NCBI GenBank assembly: GCA_013360295.1
Contig: JABWCL010000020.1
Coordinates: 1 to 64,000 of the forward strand
Reading direction: 5' to 3'
DNA: 64,000 nt
Origin: Ignavibacteriaceae bacterium
GTDB lineage: Bacteria; Bacteroidota; Ignavibacteria; Ignavibacteriales; Ignavibacteriaceae
This document shows positions 9,019 through 18,065 of the stretch, piece by piece; within the stretch, counting starts at the first letter, position 1; every line of letters starts with the position of its first letter. The notes under the pieces are model-generated. The model did not search any database. It was not told the DNA's origin and saw only the letters and a program-made list of their open reading frames with translations. The position numbers and the translations under genes were made by a program.

Positions 9019-10059
9019 GTGCTTCACCAGCTATCTGACAGAGAAAAAAATGTTCTGAGGTACGTCATCCAGCAGTTTATCCTGACGGCTGCACCTGTGG
9101 GATCAAGGAATATTACCAAGAAATACGATCTTGGCTATTCCCCTGCCACGGTCAGGAATATTATGGCTGATCTTGAGGACCTGGGATATATTAACCACCC
9201 CCATACTTCTGCCGGAAGGGTTCCAACCGACAGTGGGTACCGCTTCTATGTTGATGGCCTGATGGATTCCTTTGAGATTCCCAGCCAGGAGAAAGAGAAA
9301 ATAAACTCGGCTCTTCAGGGAACTCTGAGCGATACTGATACTCTCCTCTCAGTTGTAGGTAAGATACTTAGTGACATTACTGATCAGCTCGCTTGTGTAA
9401 TATACCCCAGGTTTGACGCGGGTAAAATGGTAAAAATCCAGTTGATCAAACTGTCATCTAACCGATTGCTGGTTATCATCACAGTGGAATCCGGGCTTAT
9501 TAAAAAGATCACACTTGAGATCGATTCGGAAATTTCTGAAGAACAAATTATCCTGGCTGAATCACTGATCAATGAAAAATTAGCAGGTCTCACGTTGTCC
9601 GAAATCCGGAAAACATTTAAGGAGAGGCTGAGCGATACCCCGGTGGGCGATAAGCCGATAATGCGCCTGTTTTTTGATTCTGTAGATAATCTTTTTACCG
9701 ACGTAAAAACCAGTGATAAAGTAATTCTGGCAGGCGCTAAAAATCTGCTCAAAAAACCTGAGTTTGAAAATGCCGAACACTTCCAGGGAGTGGTGGAATT
9801 AATTGAAAATAAAGATATAATTATCCACATCATTGAAAAGTCGTCCGAGAAATTGCAGGAAAAGGTTTTTGTTTCGATAGGTGCCGAAAATCCGTCCCCG
9901 GAGTTATCACACTTCAGCATTGTCGCGAAGGAGTATATGAAGGATTCTACACCCGGGACACTGGGAGTGATCGGACCGCGGAGGATGGAATATGAAAAAA
10001 TGGTTGCGATAGTAGATTTTGTATCAACAATATTATCAGAGTATCTTAAAAAAGGATAA
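9019..10059 (+). CDS. hrcA: Heat-inducible transcription repressor HrcA
   Basis: This 346-residue repressor normally binds CIRCE operators in front of chaperone genes. The N-terminal winged helix is clear: LSDREKNVLRYVIQQF, then VGSRNITKKYDLGYSPATVRN with the recognition helix, then DLGYINHPHTSAGRVPTDSGYR. The rest is the GAF-like and dimerisation region ending in YEKMVAIVDFVSTILSEYL. The start is GTG at 9019. It is the first gene of hrcA-grpE-dnaJ, with a 9-base gap to grpE. Because the leader has no CIRCE sequence, autoregulation here cannot be read from the sequence; the operators may be at dnaK or groESL elsewhere. Confidence 0.97.
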   Translation: MLHQLSDREKNVLRYVIQQFILTAAPVGSRNITKKYDLGYSPATVRNIMADLEDLGYINHPHTSAGRVPTDSGYRFYVDGLMDSFEIPSQEKEKINSALQGTLSDTDTLLSVVGKILSDITDQLACVIYPRFDAGKMVKIQLIKLSSNRLLVIITVESGLIKKITLEIDSEISEEQIILAESLINEKLAGLTLSEIRKTFKERLSDTPVGDKPIMRLFFDSVDNLFTDVKTSDKVILAGAKNLLKKPEFENAEHFQGVVELIENKDIIIHIIEKSSEKLQEKVFVSIGAENPSPELSHFSIVAKEYMKDSTPGTLGVIGPRRMEYEKMVAIVDFVSTILSEYLKKG

Positions 10060-10068
10060 ATAACAGAA

Positions 10069-10734
10069 ATGAATTCAGAGGAAATGATTAACGAAGAAAA
10101 AGAAAAAATGATTGAAAATGATAATGAAAATAGTGCTGTTCCTCCCGGTGGAACTGAATCAGTAAACGAAGAAATTAAAATAAATGCTGATGCTATCCCA
10201 TCGGCAGATGAGCCGGACGAAAAGATCGCAGGTCTGGAAGCAGTCATAAAGAAACTTGAAAACGAGTTGAACACTGCTAATGATAAATTTCTCAGGAAAG
10301 TTGCCGAATTTGATAATTATAAGCGCCGGATGGAACAGGAACAATCGAACCTGGTTAAATACTCGAGTGAAGGCTTCATTTCCAAAATACTTCCGGTGGT
10401 GGATGACCTTGAACGCTCACTGAAGTTCACAAAGGAGAGTGACTCGGCCAATACTGTACGCGAGGGGGTGCAGTTGATCTTCGACAAATTCCTGAAAGTA
10501 CTGAATGAACAGGGCATCAGGAAGATCGAATCAATTGGCCAGCATTTCGATGTTCATCTTCACGAAGCAGTAATGATGATGCCCAGGGAAGGTGTAGAAC
10601 CTTTAACAATCATAGAAGAAATTGAATCAGGTTACTATTTTAAGGATAAAGTGCTCAGGCACGGTAAAGTAATTGTGGCTGCCGCCCCCGAAGATGGGGA
10701 AAACGCTGCGTCAGATACCGAGAATAAGGAATAA
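10069..10734 (+). CDS. grpE: Nucleotide exchange factor GrpE
   Basis: This 221-residue DnaK co-chaperone releases ADP from DnaK. It has an acidic, low-complexity N-terminal 60 residues, a long coiled coil (KIAGLEAVIKKLENELNTAN), then the family core KVAEFDNYKRRMEQE, ILPVVDDLERSL, EGVQLIFDKFLKVL and the C-terminal beta domain (FDVHLHEAVMMMP, GYYFKDKVLRHGKVIVA). It lies between hrcA (9-base gap) and dnaJ (4-base gap) in one operon. DnaK itself is not in the window. Confidence 0.97.
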   Translation: MNSEEMINEEKEKMIENDNENSAVPPGGTESVNEEIKINADAIPSADEPDEKIAGLEAVIKKLENELNTANDKFLRKVAEFDNYKRRMEQEQSNLVKYSSEGFISKILPVVDDLERSLKFTKESDSANTVREGVQLIFDKFLKVLNEQGIRKIESIGQHFDVHLHEAVMMMPREGVEPLTIIEEIESGYYFKDKVLRHGKVIVAAAPEDGENAASDTENKE

Positions 10735-10738
10735 TTAA

Positions 10739-11881
10739 ATGCAAAAAAGAGATTATTACGAAGTACTGGGTGTTTCCAGGGATGCATCTAAAGAGGAGAT
10801 TAAAAAGGCGTACAGGAAGATAGCGATGCAGTTCCATCCCGACAAAAATCCAGACAACAAGGAAGCAGAAGCCAAGTTTAAAGAAGCAACCGAGGCTTAC
10901 GAAGTGCTCAGTGATGAGGAGAAGAGAAAACGATATAATCAGTTCGGGCACAGCGGAATGCGGGGCGGGCAGGACTTCCACGGCTTCTCGAATATCAACG
11001 ATATATTTTCTCAATTCTCAGATATCTTCGGGGGGTCATCTATTTTTGATGATTTCTTCGGTTCTTCACAAAGAGGCAGATCGAGAAAACGCGGTCAGGG
11101 TACTCCCGGATCTGATCTGCGAGTCACACTAAAGCTGACTCTCGAGGAGATTGCAACCGGAGTTACAAAAAAGATCAAAATTAAAAAATATGTTAAATGC
11201 GACTCCTGCGCGGGAAGCGGCTCGGATGGCGGAGCCTCCGTTAAAACCTGCCCCGTTTGCCAGGGATCTGGTGAAGTTAGGAATGTATCCCGTTCGGTCT
11301 TCGGGCAATTTGTTAACATTCAGCCCTGCTCTAATTGTAACGGAGAAGGAAGCGTAATCGACAAGCCTTGTAAAAAATGTTATGGTGACGGAAGAATTGC
11401 AGACGAATCGACCATCTCAATTAAGGTCCCGGCCGGCGTGAGCGACGGTAATTATATGACTTTGCGCGGTGAAGGTAATGCCGGCTTAAGGAACGGATCG
11501 CCGGGTGATGTCATTGTTGTATTTCAGGAACTTCCACACGAGTCCTTCAAGCGGGAAGGTGACGATATCATTTATGACCTCTTCATTAGCTACCCTGATC
11601 TTGTTTTGGGAACTGAGGTTGAAGTTCCGACTCTCACGGTGAAGGCCAAAATTAAAGTTGAAGCCGGAACTCAGGTCGGTAAACTTTTACGGATGCGCGA
11701 AAAAGGAATCCAGCACCTGAACAGTCACGGTGCCGGTGACCAGTTGGTCAGGGTTAACGTCATTGTTCCGAAAAAAGTAAATGCTCGCGAGAAGGAATTG
11801 TTGAAAGAACTTCAGACTTTGCCGAATGTTCAGCCAAATACCGGCAGCGACCAGGGATTCTTTAAGAAGTTCGGGCTTTGA
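10739..11881 (+). CDS. dnaJ: Chaperone protein DnaJ
   Basis: This 380-residue type I Hsp40 stimulates DnaK ATPase. The J domain spans residues 1-70 with the HPD tripeptide at 33-35. A Gly/Phe-rich linker follows (about 71-115). A zinc-binding region of four CxxCxGxG repeats begins at Cys155 ([32 protein letters not shown]). The C-terminal substrate-binding domains follow ([30 protein letters not shown]). Length and domain order are standard. Its TGA stop overlaps the TTG start of the next gene (TTGA), so the downstream helix-hairpin-helix protein is probably coupled to the chaperone operon. Confidence 0.98.
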   Translation: MQKRDYYEVLGVSRDASKEEIKKAYRKIAMQFHPDKNPDNKEAEAKFKEATEAYEVLSDEEKRKRYNQFGHSGMRGGQDFHGFSNINDIFSQFSDIFGGSSIFDDFFGSSQRGRSRKRGQGTPGSDLRVTLKLTLEEIATGVTKKIKIKKYVKCDSCAGSGSDGGASVKTCPVCQGSGEVRNVSRSVFGQFVNIQPCSNCNGEGSVIDKPCKKCYGDGRIADESTISIKVPAGVSDGNYMTLRGEGNAGLRNGSPGDVIVVFQELPHESFKREGDDIIYDLFISYPDLVLGTEVEVPTLTVKAKIKVEAGTQVGKLLRMREKGIQHLNSHGAGDQLVRVNVIVPKKVNAREKELLKELQTLPNVQPNTGSDQGFFKKFGL

Positions 11882-12345
11882 AAAATCACCTGCTGAAACG
11901 GTTGGGAGAAAAAGCCGGGTTAACAAACATCGAGCTTTCCGGTCTGTTTTTTTTCTCAGTGATGATTTTAGCGGGAGTAATGATAAAGGTAATTGCCATT
12001 GATGAACCGTCATTCCGTCAGTTCGATTATTCAAAACAGGATAGTCTCTTCTTAAAGCTTAAGGCAATTAACCGGGATATTGATTCTGTCGTCCACAGCA
12101 AATCCGGGAAAGAGATTTTTGCCGGAAAGTATCTCACCGGTGACCGAAAAATAAATCTGAATATCGCTTCGCAGGAAGAACTGACGCTGCTTCCGGGAAT
12201 CGGAGAAAAAACAGCAGAAAAGATAATCCAATACAGGAAACGGATCGGGCAATTCAAAAGCAAGGAAGAAATAATGAATGTTAAGGGGATTGGTGAAGTA
12301 AAATATTCAAGGATCAGGGATAAAATTACTGTCGCTTCTCCGTAA
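11878..12345 (+). CDS. Membrane-anchored ComEA-like helix-hairpin-helix protein
   Basis: This 155-residue protein has one N-terminal membrane helix (about residues 22-42, [20 protein letters not shown]) and a C-terminal pair of helix-hairpin-helix motifs ([28 protein letters not shown] and [25 protein letters not shown]). This layout is that of ComEA, the DNA receptor of natural transformation, and of related small DNA-binding proteins. The TTG start at 11878 overlaps the dnaJ stop; the next in-frame ATG lies inside the membrane helix, which supports the TTG. No other competence gene is present here, so a role in DNA uptake is an inference. Confidence 0.85.
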   Translation: MKNHLLKRLGEKAGLTNIELSGLFFFSVMILAGVMIKVIAIDEPSFRQFDYSKQDSLFLKLKAINRDIDSVVHSKSGKEIFAGKYLTGDRKINLNIASQEELTLLPGIGEKTAEKIIQYRKRIGQFKSKEEIMNVKGIGEVKYSRIRDKITVASP

Positions 12346-12364
12346 TTCGGAAAATAAATTACCC

Positions 12365-12396
12365 TTGAATCGTAACCATTTTATATATTAATTGTG
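12365..12396 (+). promoter_or_regulatory. Candidate promoter upstream of the PorV/PorQ-like gene
   Basis: A TTG (12365-12367) is followed after 21 bases by TAATTGTG (12389-12396), one base off the TAnnTTTG consensus of Bacteroidota promoters. It lies 21 bases before the ATG at 12418. The spacing fits the group, but the match is imperfect. Confidence 0.3.
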
Positions 12397-12417
12397 TTCG
12401 CAACATATTGAAGTTTT

Positions 12418-13347
12418 ATGAAATACCTTCTTATTACATTTTTTATAGCTCAGTTGGGCTTTGCTCAGAGCGCTTTTAATTTCCTCCGGGTTGATGTCAG
12501 CCCCAGGGCCGGTGCAATGGCCGGAAGTTTTGTGGCAACAGTGGATGACCCTGATGTTATTTTTTATAATCCGGCAGGAATTAAAGACCTCTCAGGAGTA
12601 CCGGTCTCCTTCACTTATACAAAACACCTCCTGGATATGAATATGACCGCCCTCTCTGCGTCTTATGAGTTTAAGAATATTGGTAGGTTCGGCCTGGGAA
12701 TCAAATATGCTAATTATGGAGACTTCACTGAATACGATGAGTACGGAAATCAGTTTGGAGAATACGGTGCCGGCGACCTCGCTTTATTAGTCGGATATGC
12801 AAACGAGATCAGCGAGAATTTCAATTATGGTGTTAACGCGAAATATGTTTACTCTTCAATAGCAGGATATTCTTCGACCGCATTAGCAGGAGATATCGGA
12901 GTTATGTACCTGATCCCGGGCGAGAGGCTGAACATAGGCTTTGCAGTGATGAATGTTGGTACACAACTACAGTCCTATATCGCCTCGGAAGAGGAACTCC
13001 CTCTGGATGTTGTTTTTGGTATTTCAAAGCGGTTGCTCTATCTTCCTCTCCAGTTCCATGTTGACTTCCACAGGCTTAACAGGTCATCTGAGGGTTCTAT
13101 AACATCAAGGCTCAAATCATTTACTTTCGGAGCCGAGTTTACTCTGAGCAAAGTTCTGAAATTAAGATTTGGTTATGATAATGAAAAAAGAAGTGAGCTT
13201 AAAGTCGGAAGTTTCGCGGGATTAGCAGGCTTTAATTTTGGAGTCGGATTCAATGTTAAGGACTATACATTTAACTACGCCTATTCCTCATTCGGTGAAA
13301 TAGGCGCGCTTCACAGAATCGGTGTAAACAGCACTTTTAGCTTCTAA
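12418..13347 (+). CDS. PorV/PorQ-family outer-membrane beta-barrel protein
   Basis: This 309-residue protein has a signal peptide (MKYLLITFFIAQLGFAQ) and a FadL-like barrel. The mature start FLRVDVSPRAGAMAGSFVATVDDPDVIFYNPAGI is the signature of PorV/PorQ proteins, which shuttle or hold T9SS substrates at the outer membrane near the PorU sortase. Alternating hydrophobic strands follow, to a terminal Phe (STFSF). It stands alone, after the dnaJ operon and convergent with a TPR gene, not beside porU as in some genomes. Many Ignavibacteria-like genomes carry several such paralogues, so it need not be the true PorV. Confidence 0.82.
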   Translation: MKYLLITFFIAQLGFAQSAFNFLRVDVSPRAGAMAGSFVATVDDPDVIFYNPAGIKDLSGVPVSFTYTKHLLDMNMTALSASYEFKNIGRFGLGIKYANYGDFTEYDEYGNQFGEYGAGDLALLVGYANEISENFNYGVNAKYVYSSIAGYSSTALAGDIGVMYLIPGERLNIGFAVMNVGTQLQSYIASEEELPLDVVFGISKRLLYLPLQFHVDFHRLNRSSEGSITSRLKSFTFGAEFTLSKVLKLRFGYDNEKRSELKVGSFAGLAGFNFGVGFNVKDYTFNYAYSSFGEIGALHRIGVNSTFSF

Positions 13348-13361
13348 AAGTCTGTTCCTTA

Positions 13362-14504
13362 TTACCTGAACGGGGTTTCCAGATACTGTTTTGCAAATGC
13401 CCTGGATGCCCCATACTCCCTCATGTTCATTAATCTTCTGTAGTACGTGACCGCCTTTTCACGTTCGCCGGTAGCATCATACATCATTCCAAGATATAAT
13501 ACTGTATTTATCAAGAAACCTGTTTCGCTGTTCCCTTCAAGTTCATTGCAGAGAGTTTCACATCTCTGGAAAAATTTCTTCGCGGAATCCGGAGAATTCG
13601 TGTTCTTATAATGCAAGCCTAAATAATACATAGCTTCCCTCTCGGACTTTTTATTATATCCGGTATATCTCAAATTGACCTTGTTAGCTACGCTCTCAAA
13701 GATCTTGAATGATTCGTAATTGTCTCCCCTTCTTACAGCGATCCTTCCGCGCCAGCGCTCGAAAGTAGGATTGTTCGGGAATTGCTCATTCAGCATTTTA
13801 GCCCAGAGTTCGGCTTCATAAGGATTATCTTCAAACTGATAATATAGGGTCATAAGGAAATACTGTGCTTCATATTTCGCGAATTTCCCGCTCAAAGCAG
13901 TTTCCTTAAGTTGTAATAACCCAAGGGACTTATCTCCGGGAGGAAAAAATATCATCAGAGGTTTAATGAGCGGGTATTTTTCCGGGATAACCGCCGCATA
14001 ATAGTTATAAATACCAAAACCTAACCTGACATCTTTATTATTGGCGTCAAGCTTTGATGCCCTCTGAACTATTGGAAGGGCCTCCCTGCCGTCGTCTGCT
14101 GCTTTAAGCCAGCTCTCTCTGGCAGCTCTTAATCTTCCTCTGAAACCAATCGCTCCCCCCTTGAAGAAAAGCGCGTTTACATCATTAGGGTTCTGATCTA
14201 GAATATCATCGCATTGGTAAATAACATCTTCAAGTTTTTGATAGAAAATGTCGTCGTAGGATTCGTTATCAAGATCAAGAAGAATCCGCCACCAGTCGAT
14301 CATAGCAAGAAAAAATCTCCCCGCCGGATTTTCGGGATAATTGGCGATGAGTCCGCGGAAAGTTTTCTCTGCATCATCAAACTGAATATTATATATCTGC
14401 TTAATTCCCGTGTTTATAGTGGAATCCATGACCTCGCTGGCCGCAAACCCGGAATTAAAAACAAAAAGAAAAATTACAATAATATTCAGCTTAAACGACT
14501 TCAT
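13362..14504 (-). CDS. Exported TPR-repeat protein
   Basis: This 380-residue protein has a signal peptide (residues 1-22, cut near GFAA) and tetratricopeptide-like helical repeats, for example IYNIQFDDAEKTFRGLIANYPENPAG near the start, LDQNPNDVNALFFKGGAIGFRGRLRAA, and the C-terminal YLGMMYDATGEREKAVTYYRRLM. It is probably a periplasmic scaffold protein. No enzyme motif is seen. It ends 14 bases from the end of the PorV/PorQ-like gene on the other strand and lies 8 bases downstream of the glycyl-tRNA synthetase gene, so it may be read through from it. Confidence 0.8.
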   Translation of the reverse strand: MKSFKLNIIVIFLFVFNSGFAASEVMDSTINTGIKQIYNIQFDDAEKTFRGLIANYPENPAGRFFLAMIDWWRILLDLDNESYDDIFYQKLEDVIYQCDDILDQNPNDVNALFFKGGAIGFRGRLRAARESWLKAADDGREALPIVQRASKLDANNKDVRLGFGIYNYYAAVIPEKYPLIKPLMIFFPPGDKSLGLLQLKETALSGKFAKYEAQYFLMTLYYQFEDNPYEAELWAKMLNEQFPNNPTFERWRGRIAVRRGDNYESFKIFESVANKVNLRYTGYNKKSEREAMYYLGLHYKNTNSPDSAKKFFQRCETLCNELEGNSETGFLINTVLYLGMMYDATGEREKAVTYYRRLMNMREYGASRAFAKQYLETPFR

Positions 14505-14512
14505 CTTTACTC

Positions 14513-15988
14513 TTAACTATTCAGTTTATCAAACAAATATATTTTAACTTTATCAATAGAAATTCTTTCCTGTACCATACTATCCCTCTCACGAACCGTG
14601 ACGGTGTTGTCTTCACTGGTCTGTGTATCAATTGTAAGGCAATACGGAGTTCCGATTTCATCCATTCTCCTGTATCTCCTGCCGATAGCTCCCTTGTCAT
14701 CGTAAAACACCTTGAAAGCAGTTCTCAGGTCTTCTTCCAATTTCTGAGCTGTCTCGGGCATCCCGTCTTTATTCACAAGCGGAAGAACCGCGGCTTTTAC
14801 AGGAGCAATTCTGGAATTCAATCCCAGGACGACTCTCTGCTCATTATTCACAACTTCTTCCCTGTATGAATCCACGAGGAAAGCCATAAAGCCTCTGCTC
14901 GCGCCGGCAGACGTCTCAATTATATAAGGAACGAATTTCTCTTTCGACTCTTCATCGAAGTACTTAAGCGATTTTGAAGAGAACTGTTCGTGCCTGCCAA
15001 GATCAAAATCCGTCCTGTTATGTATTCCTTCAATCTCTCCCCATCCGAAAGGGAACTCATATTCGATATCCGTAGCTTCCTTTGCGTAGTGGGCTAACTT
15101 ATCTGCCGGATGATCGTGATAGCGCAGTTTATCGGTGCGCATTCCAAGTTTTTTATACCACTCAAGGCGTTCCCCTTTCCAATAGTCATACCACTCTTTA
15201 TCAGCTGATGGTTTTACAAAAAACTGCATCTCCATCTGTTCGAACTCTCTTGTACGGAACAGGAAATATTTAGTATTGATCTCATTTCTGAATGCTTTGC
15301 CGATCTGAGCAATTCCAAAAGGAAGTTTTTGCCTGGACGCCCCCTGCACATTTAGGAAATTAACGAAGATTCCCTGAGCTGTTTCCGGCCTAAGATACAC
15401 CACTGCACCTGAATCCTCAACAGGACCAATAAATGTCTTAAACATCAGATTAAACTGCCGGGGTAGGGTAAATGTTCCTTTGTTTCCGCAGTTTGGGCAA
15501 ACCATCTCATTTAGTATTAATGGAACCAGTTCAGTATCGGTAAGGGCGGCTTCAAACTTCTCTTCTAATTCTTCATCGGAAAGACTGTTCAGTCCGCCAT
15601 TTATCCCTAATTTTGAGAAGTCAATGGCTTCCAGGTATTTTTTCTTCTTCTTTGAATTAATGCTTTCCCCGAGCGTATCCATCCTGTATCTCGACTTACA
15701 GGACTTACAATCCAGCATCGGGTCGGTAAAATTTTCAACGTGTCCTGAAGCTTTCCAAACCTTTGGGTGCATAAGAATTGAAGCATCCAGCCCTTCCACA
15801 TCCGGGCGATAGGTCATAAATTTCCACCATTCTTCCTTAATGTTCTTAAGCATCTCAACGCCAAGCGGGCCGTAATCCCAGCAACCGTTTAATCCTCCGT
15901 AAATTTCACTGGACTGGAAAACAAACCCCTTCCTCTTTGCCAGTGATACTATTTTTTCAAGAACTTCATTTTGATTTTTCTGATTCAT
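14513..15988 (-). CDS. glyQS: Glycyl-tRNA synthetase (single-chain, dimeric type)
   Basis: This 491-residue class II synthetase charges tRNA-Gly. It is the homodimeric type found in eukaryotes, archaea and some bacteria, not the GlyQ/GlyS heterotetramer. Visible features are LAKRKGFVFQSSEIYGG and GCWDYGPLGVEM near the start, two Cys pairs (CKSCKSRYR and CPNCGNKG), motif 2 (FRNEI...REFEQMEMQFFV), and motif 3 with the anticodon-binding domain near VLGLNSRIAPVKAAVLPL. It begins with ATG at 15988 with a 72-base AT-rich leader. Confidence 0.96.
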   Translation of the reverse strand: MNQKNQNEVLEKIVSLAKRKGFVFQSSEIYGGLNGCWDYGPLGVEMLKNIKEEWWKFMTYRPDVEGLDASILMHPKVWKASGHVENFTDPMLDCKSCKSRYRMDTLGESINSKKKKKYLEAIDFSKLGINGGLNSLSDEELEEKFEAALTDTELVPLILNEMVCPNCGNKGTFTLPRQFNLMFKTFIGPVEDSGAVVYLRPETAQGIFVNFLNVQGASRQKLPFGIAQIGKAFRNEINTKYFLFRTREFEQMEMQFFVKPSADKEWYDYWKGERLEWYKKLGMRTDKLRYHDHPADKLAHYAKEATDIEYEFPFGWGEIEGIHNRTDFDLGRHEQFSSKSLKYFDEESKEKFVPYIIETSAGASRGFMAFLVDSYREEVVNNEQRVVLGLNSRIAPVKAAVLPLVNKDGMPETAQKLEEDLRTAFKVFYDDKGAIGRRYRRMDEIGTPYCLTIDTQTSEDNTVTVRERDSMVQERISIDKVKIYLFDKLNS

Positions 15989-16060
15989 TTTTCTCTAATT
16001 TTTAATAATAATTGCGAAATATAACTATTTCCGGTTTTGATTTTTTATACAAATTTCCGT

Positions 16061-17104
16061 CTATTGATGAAATTTTTTCCTGAATGCCAACCGCACAATC
16101 AGGTCCAGCGCATCGGCGAATGAATAATCAGCAGCATGCGCAGATCTCATAAATCCTGCACCCTCCGTAAGATCTGGATTCGGATTAACTTCCAGTACAT
16201 ACAATTCCCCCTGGGGGGTTAACCGCATATCTACTCTGGCATAATCGTTTATTCCCATAAGTCGGCCGGCATTAAGCGCTGTTTGCTTAGCCTTCTTTTC
16301 GATGTTTTTTGGCAGATCTGCAGGGCAAACGCCCACGCTTTTGTGATAAGCCTCGTGCTCCTCATCCCATTTGGCCTCGTAGCTGACAATATTCTCAAGG
16401 TGAGGAGGCATAGCCGAGAAATCAATTTCACTGATCGGAAGTGCATGCAACTTCGGGTATCCGAATATTGCAACGTTTAGTTCCCTCCCCTCGATAAACT
16501 CTTCAATGATAATGGGTTGGAGAAATCTCTTTAACATATATTCTAACCGTAATATAAACTTGTCCTCCTCACGAATCACTGAGGCGTTTTCAATTCCCAC
16601 GCTGGAATCCTCATAAGCCGGTTTAAGGATGAGAGGTAACTTTAACCCGGTATCCTTGAGTGAGATCAGCTCTTGTGTAACAATGAAGGAGGCTGTTTTG
16701 ATACCGTTATTCCCAAGGATTCGTTTCACCATCACTTTATCCTGACAGTTTCTCAGGACCTGGGGAGTTGCGCCCGTATAGGGTACTTTAAGGAGGCTAA
16801 GTATCCCGGCCACATTACTTTCGAGCTTTGGAATAAACCTGAAAATCTCCATCAGATTGAACACCACGTCGGGTTTAAAAGTCTCAATCTTCTGTATCAG
16901 CGTTTCAAGGTTGTCTTCGATATTATAAATCTGTGCCGTGTGCCCTTTGCTTCGCAGAGCTAACGCAATTTCTTCAAATTCCTCATCGGGTGTGGGCAGG
17001 CTCTTATCCATAAACGGCAGGTTCTCCTGTCTCTTTGCGTGTTCTTCCGCGACTTGGTCGAGTGTTTCGTTGTAAAGAACAAGTATTTTAAGGGACTTTT
17101 CCAT
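16061..17104 (-). CDS. ATP-grasp ligase, D-alanine--D-alanine ligase-like
   Basis: This 347-residue protein has an ATP-grasp fold related to Ddl. Visible parts are LPLILKPAYEDSSVGI (ATP-binding lysine and glycine-loop region), IIEEFIEGRELNVAIFG, and the metal/phosphate site ARVDMRL...YVLEVNPNPDLTEGAGF. The N-terminal part differs from true Ddl: the SHGxxGEDG-type loop of classic D-Ala-D-Ala ligases is absent, and VFNLMEIF...VPYTGATPQVL takes that place. It therefore joins some carboxylate to an amine, but I would not call it ddl. It is divergent from a C39-like peptidase gene across a 115-base gap, which hints at a small-peptide pathway. Confidence 0.87.
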   Translation of the reverse strand: MEKSLKILVLYNETLDQVAEEHAKRQENLPFMDKSLPTPDEEFEEIALALRSKGHTAQIYNIEDNLETLIQKIETFKPDVVFNLMEIFRFIPKLESNVAGILSLLKVPYTGATPQVLRNCQDKVMVKRILGNNGIKTASFIVTQELISLKDTGLKLPLILKPAYEDSSVGIENASVIREEDKFILRLEYMLKRFLQPIIIEEFIEGRELNVAIFGYPKLHALPISEIDFSAMPPHLENIVSYEAKWDEEHEAYHKSVGVCPADLPKNIEKKAKQTALNAGRLMGINDYARVDMRLTPQGELYVLEVNPNPDLTEGAGFMRSAHAADYSFADALDLIVRLAFRKKFHQ

Positions 17105-17161
17105 AGGAACTACAAAATCAAATTTTAAAGTTACAAAAATTCAGCTTTTGAAAGAATTTTC

Positions 17162-17191
17162 TTGCAAATAGAGTATAAATAATTAAGTTTG
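17162..17191 (+). promoter_or_regulatory. Candidate Bacteroidota-type promoter for the C39-like peptidase gene
   Basis: A TTG at 17162-17164 and TAAGTTTG at 17184-17191 are separated by 19 bases. This is an exact match to the TTG-N19-21-TAnnTTTG layout known for Bacteroidota sigma-A promoters. The start codon of the peptidase (GTG, 17220) is 28 bases further on. The AT-rich gap also has to serve the divergent ATP-grasp gene. Confidence 0.5.
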
Positions 17192-17219
17192 TGAGAATAA
17201 AAATTGGTATTATTTATTA

Positions 17220-18056
17220 GTGAGCTTTTACCCGCAGCCTTTTAAATATCAGTGTGGACCTTTCGCCTTGAAATATGCCCTAGTTATGCTCGGTCAGTTC
17301 AGGAATGAGAGGGAAATTGCTAAAAAAGCCGGCAGTAACTGGTGGTACGGTACAGACGAGATCGGTCTAGCCAAAGCAGCAAAGTACTACAATTGCCGGA
17401 TGAAATACTTCCGCCGCGAAGCTTCGGAGGATGCTGTCCAGACGCTCATCAATCACCTCAAAAAGGGCTATCCCTGTATTCTCAGCGTTGATAACTGGGA
17501 GCACTGGCTCACTGTTCTGAACTACCAGCAGGAAAAGTTTATCGTTGTAGATAGCGGACTCGACAAGGTCATCTCCGTTTACTCCCATTACCAGTTATGT
17601 AAAAGATGGAAATATACTGAAAACGAAACAGGCGAAATAAGTTACGACGGATATGCTTTAATTCCAGAATTTAAAGTTAACACCAAAGCAAATTTTACCC
17701 TTGAGAAGGCGAAATTTGTTATGCAGAACCGAAATCTGGACCTCGCAACCAAATGGGATACTTACTTCAACGACCTGATTAATATTTGCCGTCCTGATAA
17801 TCCAAACGCCAAGCGTACTCTCTCCCTCAATGAGTTCCTGCGCCGATATGAACACATAATAGTCAGCAGTGTTGCCGACTGGCATGGTACCCCAACCTAC
17901 CACGAACTGGAAAAAATTCTGAATAACTTTAAGTTTATTGCCGAAGTTTATGGATTGGTTATTTACATCAGCGATCAGAAAAAAGCACTTATCGACCTTG
18001 CGTGTATTCTTATGATGTACGCCTGTGGTAAGTATGGAATGGACCCCATTTATTAG
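17220..18056 (+). CDS. C39-like cysteine peptidase family protein
   Basis: This 278-residue cytoplasmic protein has a papain-like C39 fold in the first 130 residues: QCGPFALKYALVMLG with the nucleophile Cys12, DNWEHWLTVLNY with His95, and FIVVDSGLDK with Asp111. Family C39 members cut double-glycine leaders, but stand-alone members without an ABC transporter have varied or unknown roles. Residues about 130-278 match nothing I recognise. The start is GTG at 17220; the catalytic Cys is so close to the start that no signal peptide can be present. An isochorismatase-type hydrolase gene follows 9 bases later, and an ATP-grasp ligase is divergent. Confidence 0.82.
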   Translation: MSFYPQPFKYQCGPFALKYALVMLGQFRNEREIAKKAGSNWWYGTDEIGLAKAAKYYNCRMKYFRREASEDAVQTLINHLKKGYPCILSVDNWEHWLTVLNYQQEKFIVVDSGLDKVISVYSHYQLCKRWKYTENETGEISYDGYALIPEFKVNTKANFTLEKAKFVMQNRNLDLATKWDTYFNDLINICRPDNPNAKRTLSLNEFLRRYEHIIVSSVADWHGTPTYHELEKILNNFKFIAEVYGLVIYISDQKKALIDLACILMMYACGKYGMDPIY

Positions 18057-18065
18057 GAATTTGAA

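Noticed and set aside
9384-10274. A long minus-strand open frame opposite hrcA and grpE.
   Set aside because: Its product is Ser/Phe/Ile-rich with no domain, and the plus strand encodes two clear conserved proteins. It is an antisense shadow.
16061-17104. Calling the ATP-grasp gene ddl.
   Set aside because: The ATP-grasp core is similar but the N-terminal substrate loop of D-Ala-D-Ala ligases is missing.
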